Below are positions 20,651 through 29,023 of a stretch of DNA of 64,000 nt, one piece after another (positions within the stretch are counted from its first letter, which is position 1; every line of letters begins with the position of its first letter). Under the pieces are notes generated by a model that was given only the letters and a program-made list of their open reading frames with translations, did no database searches and was not told the origin of the DNA. This DNA comes from Jiangella endophytica. Lineage in GTDB: Bacteria; Actinomycetota; Actinomycetes; Jiangellales; Jiangellaceae. Made by a program: the position numbers and the translations under genes. Location of the stretch: NCBI RefSeq assembly GCF_003427025.1, contig NZ_QVAI01000004.1, forward strand, positions 186,001-250,000, written 5' to 3'.

Positions 20651-21403
20651 ATGCACGTCCTGGTCATCGGCGGCGCCGGCATGGTCGGGAGCAACGTCGT
20701 CCCGCACCTCGCCGAGCGGCACACCGTCCGGGTGCTCGATCCGCGCCCGGTGGACGTCGCCGGCGTCGAGTCGGTGGTCGGCGACGCCCGCTCCCCCGGC
20801 GACGTCTCGGCCGCGCTCGCGGGCGTCGACGCCGTGGTGCACATGGCCGCCGCCATTCCGCGGGTCGGTGGCTACGACCCGGCCGCGAACCACCTGTCGT
20901 TCGAGGTCAACGTCGGATCGCTGCACCTGGCGATGTCGCTGGCGGCGGCCGGCGGCGTGCGGTCGTTCGTGCACATCAGCACGATGTCGGTCTTCGGCGA
21001 CTACTCCACGCGTCTGATCGACCCGGCGGCCGCGCCCGACTCCGCCGAGGTGTACGGGCTGACCAAGCGGCTCGGCGAGCAGGTCGTGGCCGCGCTGTCG
21101 CCGTCGCTGGGGCTGCCGGCCTGCTCGCTGCGGCTGATCTTCCCCACGCCCGACGCCGACTGGCCGCTGTGGCGCTCGCCCGAGGGTCATCCGCCGCGGC
21201 AGATGACCATGCGCGACGACGGCGGCGCCCGCATCCCGGCGCTCGCGGCCGCCGACCTCGCGGCCGCGATCGACCGCGCTCTGGCCTGGACCGGGCCGTA
21301 CCGGCCGTTCCTCGTCACCGCCGATGTGAGTGGGGTCTCCGTGCTCGCCGACGACACGCAGGCCGTCCTGGGCTGGCGTCCCCAGCGGGTGCTGGCAGAC
21401 TGA
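20651..21403 (+). CDS. NAD(P)-dependent epimerase/dehydratase (extended SDR), island copy 1
   Basis: 250 aa, short for an extended SDR. The Rossmann motif MHVLVIGGAGMVGSNVVPHL has the GxxGxxG pattern. HISTMSVFGDY carries the Ser of the catalytic triad and VYGLTKRLGE the YxxxK. GGGAGGAG at 20637-20642 lies about 8 bases before the ATG. Typical substrates are nucleotide sugars or sugar acids. It follows propeller 3 by 32 bp and precedes thyX by 4 bp, so it belongs to that operon. Confidence 0.88.
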   Translation: MHVLVIGGAGMVGSNVVPHLAERHTVRVLDPRPVDVAGVESVVGDARSPGDVSAALAGVDAVVHMAAAIPRVGGYDPAANHLSFEVNVGSLHLAMSLAAAGGVRSFVHISTMSVFGDYSTRLIDPAAAPDSAEVYGLTKRLGEQVVAALSPSLGLPACSLRLIFPTPDADWPLWRSPEGHPPRQMTMRDDGGARIPALAAADLAAAIDRALAWTGPYRPFLVTADVSGVSVLADDTQAVLGWRPQRVLAD

Positions 21404-21407
21404 CCCC

Positions 21408-22193
21408 GTGCGCAAGGTAGAGCCTGAAGTCCACCTCATCGCCCGTCCCGACTTCGACTACGACGAGGTCGCGGCCTACTTGAAGGAGGTCGGCGGCGAG
21501 ACCTGGCTGGAACGCGTCGACCGCGGCGACCTCGACGACGCGCAGAACCTCGCCGAGTTCGCCGGACGCATCTGCTATCGGTCGTGGGAGCCGGGGCTGA
21601 ACCCCAACGTCAGCCGTATCCGCACCGACCAGGCCGAGTACCTGAAGAACATCCTCGCCAGCGCGCACGGCTCGGTGCTCGAGCACGTCAACTTCTCCTT
21701 CGTGCTGCACAACGTCAGCCGGGTCGCGACCCACGAACTGGTCCGCCACCGCGCCGGCGTCGCCGTCTCGCAGGAGTCGCTGCGCTTCGTCCGCCTCGAC
21801 GACCTCCCGTTCTGGTTCCCCGACTGGGCCCGCGAGGACCCTGAGCTGATGGAGCGGGCCGGCGCTCTGCTCGGTCAGATGGAGGAGTTTCAGCACTGGA
21901 TGGCCGGCCACTTCGGCCTCGACGACGAGGGCGTGAAGTTCGGCGAGAAGAAGCACAAGACGTCGTTCATGCGCCGGTTCGCCCCCGAGGGCCTCGCGAC
22001 CGGCATGGTGTGGACGGCCAACGTCCGCACGCTGCGCCACGTCATCGAGAACCGCACCGCGCCGGGCGCCGAGGAGGAGATCCGGCTGATCCTCGGCAAG
22101 GTCGGCGCGCTGATGGTGAAGGAGGCGCCGGCCCTGTTCGGCGACTACACCGTCGAGGACGGCGTCTGGACCCCCGGCTGGCGCAAGGTCTGA
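21408..22193 (+). CDS. thyX: FAD-dependent thymidylate synthase ThyX
   Basis: 261 aa, GTG start 4 bases after the epimerase stop. It makes dTMP from dUMP using FAD, NADPH and methylene-THF. ThyX features are LASAHGSVLEHVNFSFVLHNVSRVATHELVRHR and the flavin-contact stretch RHRAGVAVSQESLRF. The classic signature is RHR-x7-S; here the next conserved Ser falls after 8 residues (RHRAGVAVSQES), so it is a variant subgroup. In many actinomycetes thyX sits with dapA and dapB; here it is the last gene of an operator-controlled island operon. No thyA is in the window. Confidence 0.93.
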   Translation: MRKVEPEVHLIARPDFDYDEVAAYLKEVGGETWLERVDRGDLDDAQNLAEFAGRICYRSWEPGLNPNVSRIRTDQAEYLKNILASAHGSVLEHVNFSFVLHNVSRVATHELVRHRAGVAVSQESLRFVRLDDLPFWFPDWAREDPELMERAGALLGQMEEFQHWMAGHFGLDDEGVKFGEKKHKTSFMRRFAPEGLATGMVWTANVRTLRHVIENRTAPGAEEEIRLILGKVGALMVKEAPALFGDYTVEDGVWTPGWRKV

Positions 22194-22898
22194 CCCCTCC
22201 CGGAATGATCACGTTCAGGTGGGGTGTGTTCGCCGAGCAAGGCATGCATGCCTGGTGAAGCGAACGGACGCCAACTGAACGTGATCATCTCGGGCGCCGC
22301 CGGTGCGACATGGCGCCCTGGGCACTTGTGGACAGCGATGATCATCAACGATCGCGTACGTCACCAGGCGTTCTCCCGCTCTACCACCCATGCATGCCTG
22401 GTGAAGCGAACGGACGCCAACTGAACGTGATCATCTCGGGCGCCTCGGGTGCGACGTGGCGCCCTGGGCACTTGTGGACAGCGATGATCATCAACGATCG
22501 CGTACGTCACCAGGCGTTCTCCCGCTCTACCACCCATGCATGCCTGGTGAAGCGAACGGACGCCTGGTGGAGTGCCCTGCGAACCCGGCCCACGCCAGCG
22601 GTGGAGGTCGACGGTCGGCCCCGACGGCCAACGGTGGAACCCGGGACCACGCCTGCGGAGCCCGAGGTGTGCCCAGACTCGCCCCGTCCCCCTGATAGCT
22701 GCCAGTTCTGAGACCGCGCGGCCGTGGGTCAAGCGGTCATTCGTCGGCGCGAAGCGCCCAAGCAGGTCCGCTCGAGGCGCGGTTGAGCGGCTGAGAACAT
22801 GGGCAGCAGGGGGACGGCGAACGGCACGTACCCGACACACGTACGCAAGGCCCACGACCCCGTCGCCCCGACCTACGCGAGCGGCAGGAACGGCTCGT
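22194..22898. other. Gene-free stretch between convergent units
   Basis: About 700 bp between thyX (plus) and the amidohydrolase operon (minus). The first half holds a 14-bp perfect inverted repeat (22205-22218 with 22275-22288) and a 146-bp tandem repeat (22243-22563). The second half (22564-22898) has no convincing coding region or RNA gene. The small frames there are low-complexity G+C-rich translations. Confidence 0.7.
22243..22563. repeat. 146-bp tandem repeat, 2.2 copies
   Basis: A unit starting CATGCATGCCTGGTGAAGCG recurs at 22243, 22389 and (28 bases only) 22535, an exact 146-bp period, with few differences between the two full copies. Each unit contains CTGAACGTGATCAT, GATGATCATC and ATGCAT palindromes. 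The inverse of the first (ATGATCACGTTCAG at 22205) sits just outside the array, so the thyX 3' region can form an extended stem. There is no open frame consistent with a protein, and the unit is too long and too few-copied for CRISPR. Confidence 0.9.
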
Positions 22899-23621
22899 TC
22901 AGAGGCCGAACACCTCGGCCGCGTTGCGCCACATGATCAACTCCTCCTCGGCGGAGCTGAGCCCGGCCGCCCGGATCGCGCCCAGCGTGACCGCCGGGTG
23001 GATGAGGGTGGCGTCGCTGCCGAACATCAGGCGCTCCGGTCCGATCCGGTCCAGCACCCAGCGGATGCGGCCGGGTGCCGGCGTCGACCAGCAGGGCTCG
23101 AACCAGAGCCGGTCGGTCCGCTCGGCCGCCGCGGGCGTCAGCGGCCAGGCCGGTCCGCCGAGGTGCGCGGCCACCACACGGGCGCCGTCGACCTGGGCCA
23201 CGACGTCGGCGAGGGCGACGATCTCGTCGCCCCACGTGTGCACCAGGGCCGGCAGGTCGTGCTCGGCCAGCAGCGCCAGCGCGTCGGCCATCGCGGGTGA
23301 GCCGCCGGGCGAGCCGGCGTAGTGGGTGTGGATCTTCGCGCCCGCGAACAGCCCGGTCGGCAGCAGCTCCTCGAGCTGCGAGGCGGCAAGGTCCAGCTCA
23401 CGCGGATCGACCACGAGCAGGCCGCGCAGCCGCGGGTGCGCCTCCAGGGCGGGCAACAGCGCCGGGTTGCCGGTCAGCGGGTCGTACACCACCGCCTCGA
23501 CCGCCGACACCAACTGGACGTCGATGCCGCAGTCGTCCATCACCCGCAGGTTGACCGCCGCGTCGGCGACGTCGGTGCTGAAGAACCACGGGCCCCAGTG
23601 GCCGTGCACGTCGATGATCAC
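22899..23621 (-). CDS. Amidohydrolase-2 family protein with intact metal site (A)
   Basis: 240 aa TIM-barrel metal-dependent hydrolase or decarboxylase (PF04909-like). The N-terminal DVHGHWG provides HxH. ALVHTWGDE and VVAAHLGG provide further His ligands, and RLMFGSDATL the terminal Asp. GAKIHTHY may supply a substrate Lys/His. The ATG overlaps the stop of the upstream degenerate paralogue by 4 bp. Order on the minus strand is DegT, degenerate amidohydrolase, this gene. It probably hydrolyses or decarboxylates a ring or amide of the island substrate; the actual substrate is unknown. Confidence 0.85.
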   Translation of the reverse strand: MIIDVHGHWGPWFFSTDVADAAVNLRVMDDCGIDVQLVSAVEAVVYDPLTGNPALLPALEAHPRLRGLLVVDPRELDLAASQLEELLPTGLFAGAKIHTHYAGSPGGSPAMADALALLAEHDLPALVHTWGDEIVALADVVAQVDGARVVAAHLGGPAWPLTPAAAERTDRLWFEPCWSTPAPGRIRWVLDRIGPERLMFGSDATLIHPAVTLGAIRAAGLSSAEEELIMWRNAAEVFGL

Positions 23622-24325
23622 GCCGGCACCCCCAGCAGTCGGCGCAGGTTGCCACCCACGACCAGGTCGTGCTGCGCGGGCGTCAGGCCGCCGGCCGCCA
23701 GCCGGTCCACGACGGCGGCCGCCTCGAACCAGCCGGGCCGGCTGCCGAACACCAGCCGCTCGGCGCCGACCTCCGCGGCCAGCACCTCCCAGCCGTCGAT
23801 ATCGCCGAGCAGCCGGGTCGACGCGTGGAAGCCGGGTTCGTCGCGGGCCAGCAGCACGAAGTCGCCCAGGTGGTAGAAGTGCGCGTCGACGAAGACGGCG
23901 GACGCGCCCAGCCCGGCCAGCGCGGGCCCGACGACCCGGACGTCGCCCTCGACGAGCAGCAGCAGGTCCGCGTCGACGGCCGCCCGGGCCACCGCCGCCA
24001 GGCCGGGCGCGGTGGCCGGCACGCCCTGCCGGTCCGGCGCCAGCCGCACTGCCCGCACGCCCAGCGACGCCGCGCGCGCCACCTCCGCCAGCGCGGTCAG
24101 CGGGTCGCGCAGGTCCACCCCGGCCGCCGCGTGCCAGCCCTGCTCGGCGGCGACGGCCCGGGCCTCGTCGTTGCCGCTCGGCGCGTCGAACAGCAGCGAC
24201 CGCAGCGACGTGACCAGCCCGCCGCCGATGCCGAGCGGCCCCAGCGCCGCCGCCAGCTCCGCGCCCGGCAGCCGCGCGCCGGTCGCGATGTCGCGGCCGA
24301 TCAGCAGGTCGGCGTCGGTGATCAC
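23618..24325 (-). CDS. Amidohydrolase-like protein with degenerate metal site (B)
   Basis: 235 aa, GTG start overlapping the DegT stop by 4 bp. It aligns along its length with the amidohydrolase-2 fold (VRAVRLAPDRQG, VFVDAHFYHLGD, GAERLVFGSRPGWFEAAAVVDRL, NLRRLLG). The N-terminal HxH is replaced by ITDADLLIG and the terminal GSD by GSR, so the usual binuclear or mononuclear metal site cannot form. It is likely a pseudoenzyme or a non-catalytic subunit of protein A. Upstream in-frame codons overlap the DegT gene and are rejected. Confidence 0.8.
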   Translation of the reverse strand: MITDADLLIGRDIATGARLPGAELAAALGPLGIGGGLVTSLRSLLFDAPSGNDEARAVAAEQGWHAAAGVDLRDPLTALAEVARAASLGVRAVRLAPDRQGVPATAPGLAAVARAAVDADLLLLVEGDVRVVGPALAGLGASAVFVDAHFYHLGDFVLLARDEPGFHASTRLLGDIDGWEVLAAEVGAERLVFGSRPGWFEAAAVVDRLAAGGLTPAQHDLVVGGNLRRLLGVPA

Positions 24326-25584
24326 GACGTCACCAGCGCGGTGTGCACCTTCTCGACCGCGGCGGCGATGTCGTCGACGTCGGTGCCGGTGAAGTTCTCG
24401 TTCCACGGCACCACGACGAGCCGCCGGTAGACGAGGTCCTCGGCCACCGGGCAGAGCCCGTCGGGGTAGTCGCGGCCGGCCAGCGGGTAGCCGGACGAGC
24501 CGTAGGTGAGCGGCTTGCGCAGCACCGGCTCGGCGTAGAGCGGACGGGCCAGATACCCGCCCAGCGCCGGGACGCCCTCGGCGGTCAGCGCCGCCGCATA
24601 CCGCTCCAGCCCGGGCTCGTCCAGGCCGTCGACCAGCAGCGGGAAGTACCAGTACACGTGGTCGCCGTCGTCGGGCGGCAGCCCCAGCCCGCGCAGCCCG
24701 GCCAGCCGGCCGGCGACCGCCGCGGCACTGCCCCGGCGTCGCTCGACGACGGCCGGCAGCTTGCGCAGCTGCTCCCGGGCGACCGCGCCCACCAGTTCGG
24801 TCATCCGGTAGTTCAGCGCGAACGAGAGGTACGCGCGCTCGCCGGTCTCGCGTGGCCAGCCCTTGTCGGCGAACCGGCGCAGCCGCAGCGCCAGTTCCGG
24901 GTCGTCGGTGGTGACCAGGCCGCCGTCGCCGGCGGTGATGTGTTTGTACTGCTGCAGGCTGAAGCAGCCGAGCTGGCCGACGGCGCCGGCCAGCGCACCG
25001 CCCGGACGGCTCGGCGCGAGGTAGGCCTGCGCGCAGTCCTCGATCAGCATGATGCCGGCGCGGTCGGTGAGCTCGCGCAACCGCGCCACCGGAGCCGGCT
25101 TGCCGAACAGATGGACGGCGAGGACGGCACGGGTACGCGGCCCGATGAGCGCCGCGACGGCGTCGGGGTCGAGGTTGCCGGTGACCGGGTCGACGTCGGC
25201 GAAGACCGGGACCGCGTTCTGCGCGATGATCGGGGTGACCGAGCCCATGTCGGAGATCGGCGGCACGATGATCTCGTCGCCAGGCTCGGGATCGACGGCG
25301 GCGACGGCGAGGTGGATCGCCGCGGTGCCGCTGCTGCACGCCACCGCGTACCGGGTGCCGATGAGCGCGGCGAACTCCTCGGTCAGCGCCGGCACCTCGG
25401 TGCCCCAGACGCCGGACAGCATGCCGCTGCGCAGCACCCGCAGCACGGCGGCCTCCTCCTCGGGGCCGATGGTCCGCCCGCTCGGCTCCATGGGTGACGG
25501 CAACGGCCGTCCGGCGCGTACCGGCGTCCCGCCGTCGATGGCCAGCGTCACTGCCTCGCCTGCTTCCTGTCGTCCGACTCGCAT
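24322..25584 (-). CDS. DegT/DnrJ/EryC1/StrS-family PLP aminotransferase (1)
   Basis: 420 aa. LAIDGGTPVR leads into the fold. SSGTAAIHLAVAAV is the PLP phosphate-binding segment, LIEDCAQAY carries the ring-stacking Asp, and FSLQQYKHITAGDGG the Schiff-base Lys. NYRMTELVGAVAREQLRKL is the conserved C-terminal helix region. The family aminates keto-sugars, keto-cyclitols or aminohydroxybenzoate-type intermediates. The ATG lies one base from island operator site 3, so the mRNA leader must be very short or start inside the operator. It is first gene of a three-gene operon with amidohydrolases B and A. Confidence 0.9.
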   Translation of the reverse strand: MRVGRQEAGEAVTLAIDGGTPVRAGRPLPSPMEPSGRTIGPEEEAAVLRVLRSGMLSGVWGTEVPALTEEFAALIGTRYAVACSSGTAAIHLAVAAVDPEPGDEIIVPPISDMGSVTPIIAQNAVPVFADVDPVTGNLDPDAVAALIGPRTRAVLAVHLFGKPAPVARLRELTDRAGIMLIEDCAQAYLAPSRPGGALAGAVGQLGCFSLQQYKHITAGDGGLVTTDDPELALRLRRFADKGWPRETGERAYLSFALNYRMTELVGAVAREQLRKLPAVVERRRGSAAAVAGRLAGLRGLGLPPDDGDHVYWYFPLLVDGLDEPGLERYAAALTAEGVPALGGYLARPLYAEPVLRKPLTYGSSGYPLAGRDYPDGLCPVAEDLVYRRLVVVPWNENFTGTDVDDIAAAVEKVHTALVTS

Positions 25585-25585
25585 C

Positions 25586-25604
25586 GTATCGGCCCGGCCC
25601 GAAA
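25586..25604. promoter_or_regulatory. Island operator, site 3
   Basis: GTATCGGCCCGGCCCGAAA, between the divergent DegT (ATG at 25584, 1 bp away) and regulator (ATG at 25632, 27 bp away) genes. One site may control both directions, including the putative regulator's own gene. Confidence 0.72.
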
Positions 25605-25631
25605 ACTGGACCGGGTGGCTACAGTTGTCGT

Positions 25632-26858
25632 ATGGACACCTCGATCGGCGTGGTCGGCCCGCACGACCTGGTCGACAGCGTCGCGACGGTCTGCGAGGAG
25701 CAGGCCGGGGTGCGGGTGCACCGGTTCGACTACGACCACGAGACGCAGGCCTCGGCCATGGTCACCACGCACGCCTCCGGCGTCGACGCGTGGCTGTTCA
25801 CCGGCATCGTTCCGTACACCCTCGCGCACGATGCGCTGACGCGCCCGGCCGCCTTCGTGGACTACAGCGGATCGACGCTGCTCGAGGCGCTGGTGCGGCT
25901 GCTGCGCGACGGCTACGACGTCACCCGGCTCTCCGTCGACACCCTCGATCCCGCACAGGTGCACGGCACGCTGCAGGACGCCGGGGTGCCGGTCGCCGAG
26001 GTGCGCACGCTCCCCTACCGGCCGGGCGCCACCGCCGCCGACTTCGCCGCCTTCCACCGCCGGCACGCGAGCCGTCACGCGGGCACCGTCGCCGTCACCT
26101 GCCTGGCGTCCGTGCACGACCAGCTCAGCGGCGAGCTGCCGGTGTTCCGGCTGGCGCCGTCGCGGCAGTCGGTGCGCGCGGCGCTGCGCCAGCTGCTGCT
26201 GTCGGCCACCAGCCAGATCCAGGAGGACGCGCAGGTCGCGCTCGGTCTGGTCGAGGTCTCCCCCGCGACCGAGCTCGACGACCTCGCGCGCGAGGTCGGG
26301 CTGCTGGGCGGCTCGCTGTCGCAGTACTCCGAGACGCTCTCGCTGATCGTCACCACCCGCGGACCGCTGCACGACGCCTCGCGCGGGTTCACCGCCCTGC
26401 CGCTGCTGCACCGCCTCGGGCAGCGGCACGACGTCGTGCGCATCGGGTTCGGCATCGGGCACAGCGGCGCCGAGGCCGAGCGGCTGGCTCGCCGGGCGCT
26501 GGCCCGGGCGCGCAGCCACGGCGACGTCGCCGCCGTCGTGTCGTCGCGCAACGACGTCGACATCCTGCTCGAGACGGTTCTCCCGGCCGAGGCGCCGAAG
26601 CCCGAACAGAGCCGGGCCGTCGTCGCCAGCCGGGTCGGACTGTCCGTCGGCACGCTCGACCGTCTCCGCGAGATCACCTCCGCCACCGCCGACCGCCCGC
26701 TCACCACACGCGACGTCGCCGACGGGCTCGGCGTGCAGCTGCGGACGGCGCGCCGCATCCTGCAGCGGCTGGAGCTGGCCGGGTGCGCGGAGCGGTCGGG
26801 CAGCCTGGAGTCGGGGACCATCGGGCGGCCGCTGACGCTGTACCGCATCAGCCTCTGA
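25632..26858 (+). CDS. Multidomain transcriptional regulator: binding-protein-like + cyclase-like + winged helix
   Basis: 408 aa. The start MDTSIGVVGPHDLVDSVATV and the following ~170 residues (DAWLFTGIVPY, TVAVTCLASVHDQL) resemble a periplasmic-binding/PrpR-N-like sensor without a signal peptide. The middle (about 250-330: LSLIVTTRGPL, RIGFGIGHSGAEAERLARRALARARSHG) resembles a degenerate GGDEF/nucleotidyl-cyclase module. The C-terminus (about 355-408: LTTRDVADGLGVQLRTARRILQRLELAG) is a winged HTH. It is the only regulator in the island and lies next to operator site 3, so it is the best candidate to bind the palindrome. Its 3' end overlaps the convergent DHDPS-like gene by 11 bp. Confidence 0.75.
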   Translation: MDTSIGVVGPHDLVDSVATVCEEQAGVRVHRFDYDHETQASAMVTTHASGVDAWLFTGIVPYTLAHDALTRPAAFVDYSGSTLLEALVRLLRDGYDVTRLSVDTLDPAQVHGTLQDAGVPVAEVRTLPYRPGATAADFAAFHRRHASRHAGTVAVTCLASVHDQLSGELPVFRLAPSRQSVRAALRQLLLSATSQIQEDAQVALGLVEVSPATELDDLAREVGLLGGSLSQYSETLSLIVTTRGPLHDASRGFTALPLLHRLGQRHDVVRIGFGIGHSGAEAERLARRALARARSHGDVAAVVSSRNDVDILLETVLPAEAPKPEQSRAVVASRVGLSVGTLDRLREITSATADRPLTTRDVADGLGVQLRTARRILQRLELAGCAERSGSLESGTIGRPLTLYRISL

Positions 26859-27882
26859 GCCAGCGGTCCAGCCGCTCGGCGATGAAGGCGTCGTCGCGCA
26901 GCTGCGGGTGCGCGGCCCAGATGCGGTCGATCTCGTCCAGCTGGCCGGGCGACAGCACCTCGTTCTCGTCCAGGCACCAGAGGCCGGCCAGCAGACCCTG
27001 CCGGCGCAGCACCTCGTGGATGCCCGGCACGCAGCCGTGGAATCCGTGCGCGGCGTCGAAGACGGCGGCGTTGGCGTCGGTGAGGACGGGGTTCAGCGCG
27101 AGCAGCTCGCGCAGCGCCGTGTCGTCGCCGCCTCGGGCCCGGCCGGCGGTGGCGAGGATCTCGACCGCGCCACGCACCCACACCGCCCACTGCCCGAGCA
27201 GGCCGCCGACCACCTCGATGCGCTCGCCGCCGACGTCGTACGTGGTCAGCAGGTCCATCACGATGTGGTCGTCGTTGCCGGTGTAGAGGGCGATGTCGCC
27301 GGACCGGCCGGACTCGGCCAGCCCGTGCACGACCTCGAGGGTGGCGTAGCGGTCGAACGGCGCGACCTTGACGCCCGCGACGGCGGGCTGCTCGGCCAGC
27401 CGCCGCCAGAAGTCGCGGCCGAGCACCCGGCCACCGACGGCCGGCTGCAGGTAGAACCCGATGACCGGGATGACCTCGCCGACGGCGCGGGCGCGGTCCA
27501 GCAGCTCGTCCTCGGAGGCGTCGCCGGTGCCGTACGGCGTCAGCAGTGCGAGGTCGTAGCCCAGGTCGCGGGCCAGTTCGGCCTCGGCCACCGCTTGCTC
27601 CGTCGGTCCGACGATGCCCGTGACCAGCACGGGCGCCTGGTCCGGGTACTCGGCGGCGGTCTCGGCGGCCAGCTCGAGGACCGGCGCGAGCAGGCCGCGG
27701 CCGGGCTCGTGGACGGCGAACTGGGTGGTGTGCACGGCGACCGCCAGGCCGGTGGCGCCGGCCTCGACGTAGTACCGCGACAGGGCCCGCTGCCGCTTCT
27801 CGTCCAGCTTGCGGTCCTCGTCGAGGGCGAGCGGGTGAGCGGGGATCACTCCACCGGCGCGAAACCGGTCCAGGGCCGTCAT
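26848..27882 (-). CDS. Dihydrodipicolinate synthase/N-acetylneuraminate lyase family protein (island copy 2)
   Basis: 344 aa. AGATGLAVAVHTTQFAVHEPG is the family N-terminal region, IGFYLQPAVGGR the catalytic-Tyr region and AVAGVKVAPFDRYATLEVV the Schiff-base Lys region. The C-terminal extension (LDENEVLSPGQLDEIDRIWAAHPQL) is longer than in DapA. It lies one base after the stop of the epimerase-like gene, so the two form an operon under operator site 4. It is probably an aldolase or dehydratase step of the island pathway rather than lysine synthesis. Confidence 0.87.
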   Translation of the reverse strand: MTALDRFRAGGVIPAHPLALDEDRKLDEKRQRALSRYYVEAGATGLAVAVHTTQFAVHEPGRGLLAPVLELAAETAAEYPDQAPVLVTGIVGPTEQAVAEAELARDLGYDLALLTPYGTGDASEDELLDRARAVGEVIPVIGFYLQPAVGGRVLGRDFWRRLAEQPAVAGVKVAPFDRYATLEVVHGLAESGRSGDIALYTGNDDHIVMDLLTTYDVGGERIEVVGGLLGQWAVWVRGAVEILATAGRARGGDDTALRELLALNPVLTDANAAVFDAAHGFHGCVPGIHEVLRRQGLLAGLWCLDENEVLSPGQLDEIDRIWAAHPQLRDDAFIAERLDRWLRG

Positions 27883-27883
27883 C

Positions 27884-28906
27884 TCAGAACTTCCCGTCGC
27901 GTCGCTGGAACTTGGTCGGCTTGCCCAGCGTCGGCAGGCCGGCGCGGACCCAGTGCGCCGTCGCCTCGACCAGCTCCGGCACCGTGACGTCGGGATAGCC
28001 GAACAGTCCGTGGCAGCGCTGCGCGTTGGCCAGCAGCGCGGTGGTCGCCTCCTCGCCGGTGAACGTCACCGGCTTGTCCAGCGCCGCGGACAGGTCGCTC
28101 GCCAGCCGGCGCACGCCGAGCGTCTCGGGACCGGTGACGTTGAGCAGCAGCGGCGGCGTCGACGCGTGCAGCAGCGCCCGCAGCGTGACCTCGTTGGTGT
28201 AGCCCTGCCAGACCAGGTTGAGGCTGCCCATGGTGACGTCGACCGGCCCGCCCGCGTCGATGGCCTGGGCGAGGTCGACCAGCACGCCGTAGCGCATCTC
28301 GACCGCGTAGTTGAGCCGGATGATCGCCACCGGGGTGCCGTCGCGCTGCGAGGCGGCCTCCAGGACCCGCTCGCGGCCCAGGCAGGACATCGCGTACTCC
28401 CCGATCGGGCCGGGCAGCGTGTCCTCGGTGGCGCCGCCGCTGCCGACGTCGACCAGCGGGTACACGTTGCCGGTCGACAGGGCGCTGATGCGGCTGCCGG
28501 CGTAGCGGCGGGCGACGCGTCCGGGCAGGTAGACGTTGGTCTCCCAGGTCCCGGCCTGATTTCCCTCGGTGCCGAACTTCGCGCCGACCAGGTACACGAC
28601 ATTCGCGGCGTCGGGCAGCGCCGCCAGGGCGTCGTCGTCGGTGACGTCGGCCGCGACGACCTCCGCACCGGTGGCCTCCATGGCCTCGCGAGCGCCGGGC
28701 CCGCCGTAGCGCGACACCGCGATGACGCGTGCGCCGGTGCCGGCCGCCTCGATGCCCCGCACGGCCAGCCTGACCAGGCTGACGCCCAGCTTGCCGCTCG
28801 CCCCGATCACCACCAGATCGCCGTCGAGGCGGCGCAGATCCTGCACCAGCTCCGGCCGTGGCCGCGAAAGTCGCTCGTCGAGCTCGTCGATGCTCCGCAC
28901 CCGCAC
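27884..28906 (-). CDS. NAD-dependent epimerase/dehydratase (atypical SDR), island copy 2
   Basis: 340 aa, first gene of a two-gene operon with DHDPS-like copy 2. The Rossmann motif VVIGASGKLGVSLVRLA starts near residue 31, after an N-terminal extension (MRVRSIDELDERLSRPRPEL). Further on are VVAADVTDDDALAALPDAANVVYLVGAKFG and SALSTGNVYPLVD. The conventional YxxxK is replaced by EYAMSCLGRER, so it is an atypical or binding-only SDR. It ends TLGKPTKFQRRDGKF. Substrate unknown. Confidence 0.82.
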   Translation of the reverse strand: MRVRSIDELDERLSRPRPELVQDLRRLDGDLVVIGASGKLGVSLVRLAVRGIEAAGTGARVIAVSRYGGPGAREAMEATGAEVVAADVTDDDALAALPDAANVVYLVGAKFGTEGNQAGTWETNVYLPGRVARRYAGSRISALSTGNVYPLVDVGSGGATEDTLPGPIGEYAMSCLGRERVLEAASQRDGTPVAIIRLNYAVEMRYGVLVDLAQAIDAGGPVDVTMGSLNLVWQGYTNEVTLRALLHASTPPLLLNVTGPETLGVRRLASDLSAALDKPVTFTGEEATTALLANAQRCHGLFGYPDVTVPELVEATAHWVRAGLPTLGKPTKFQRRDGKF

Positions 28907-28924
28907 ACCCCTCCATCAACCGTA

Positions 28925-28943
28925 CTTACGGTCCAGACCGTAT
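28925..28943. promoter_or_regulatory. Island operator, site 4 (best symmetry)
   Basis: CTTACGGTCCAGACCGTAT. The arms TACGGTC and GACCGTA are perfect 7-bp inverted repeats about a CA centre. It lies 18 bp upstream of the epimerase-like ATG at 28906. Confidence 0.78.
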
Positions 28944-29023
28944 TTGGACGGGTGTGGCGATGTCAAGGTGACGGAACCGGTCATGGTCAGGCGCCGTCGC
29001 CAGGGCCGTGTCGAACGCGGCGG

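Noticed and set aside
22243-22563. Possible CRISPR array
   Set aside because: The unit is 146 bp with about two copies and no spacers; no cas genes are present.
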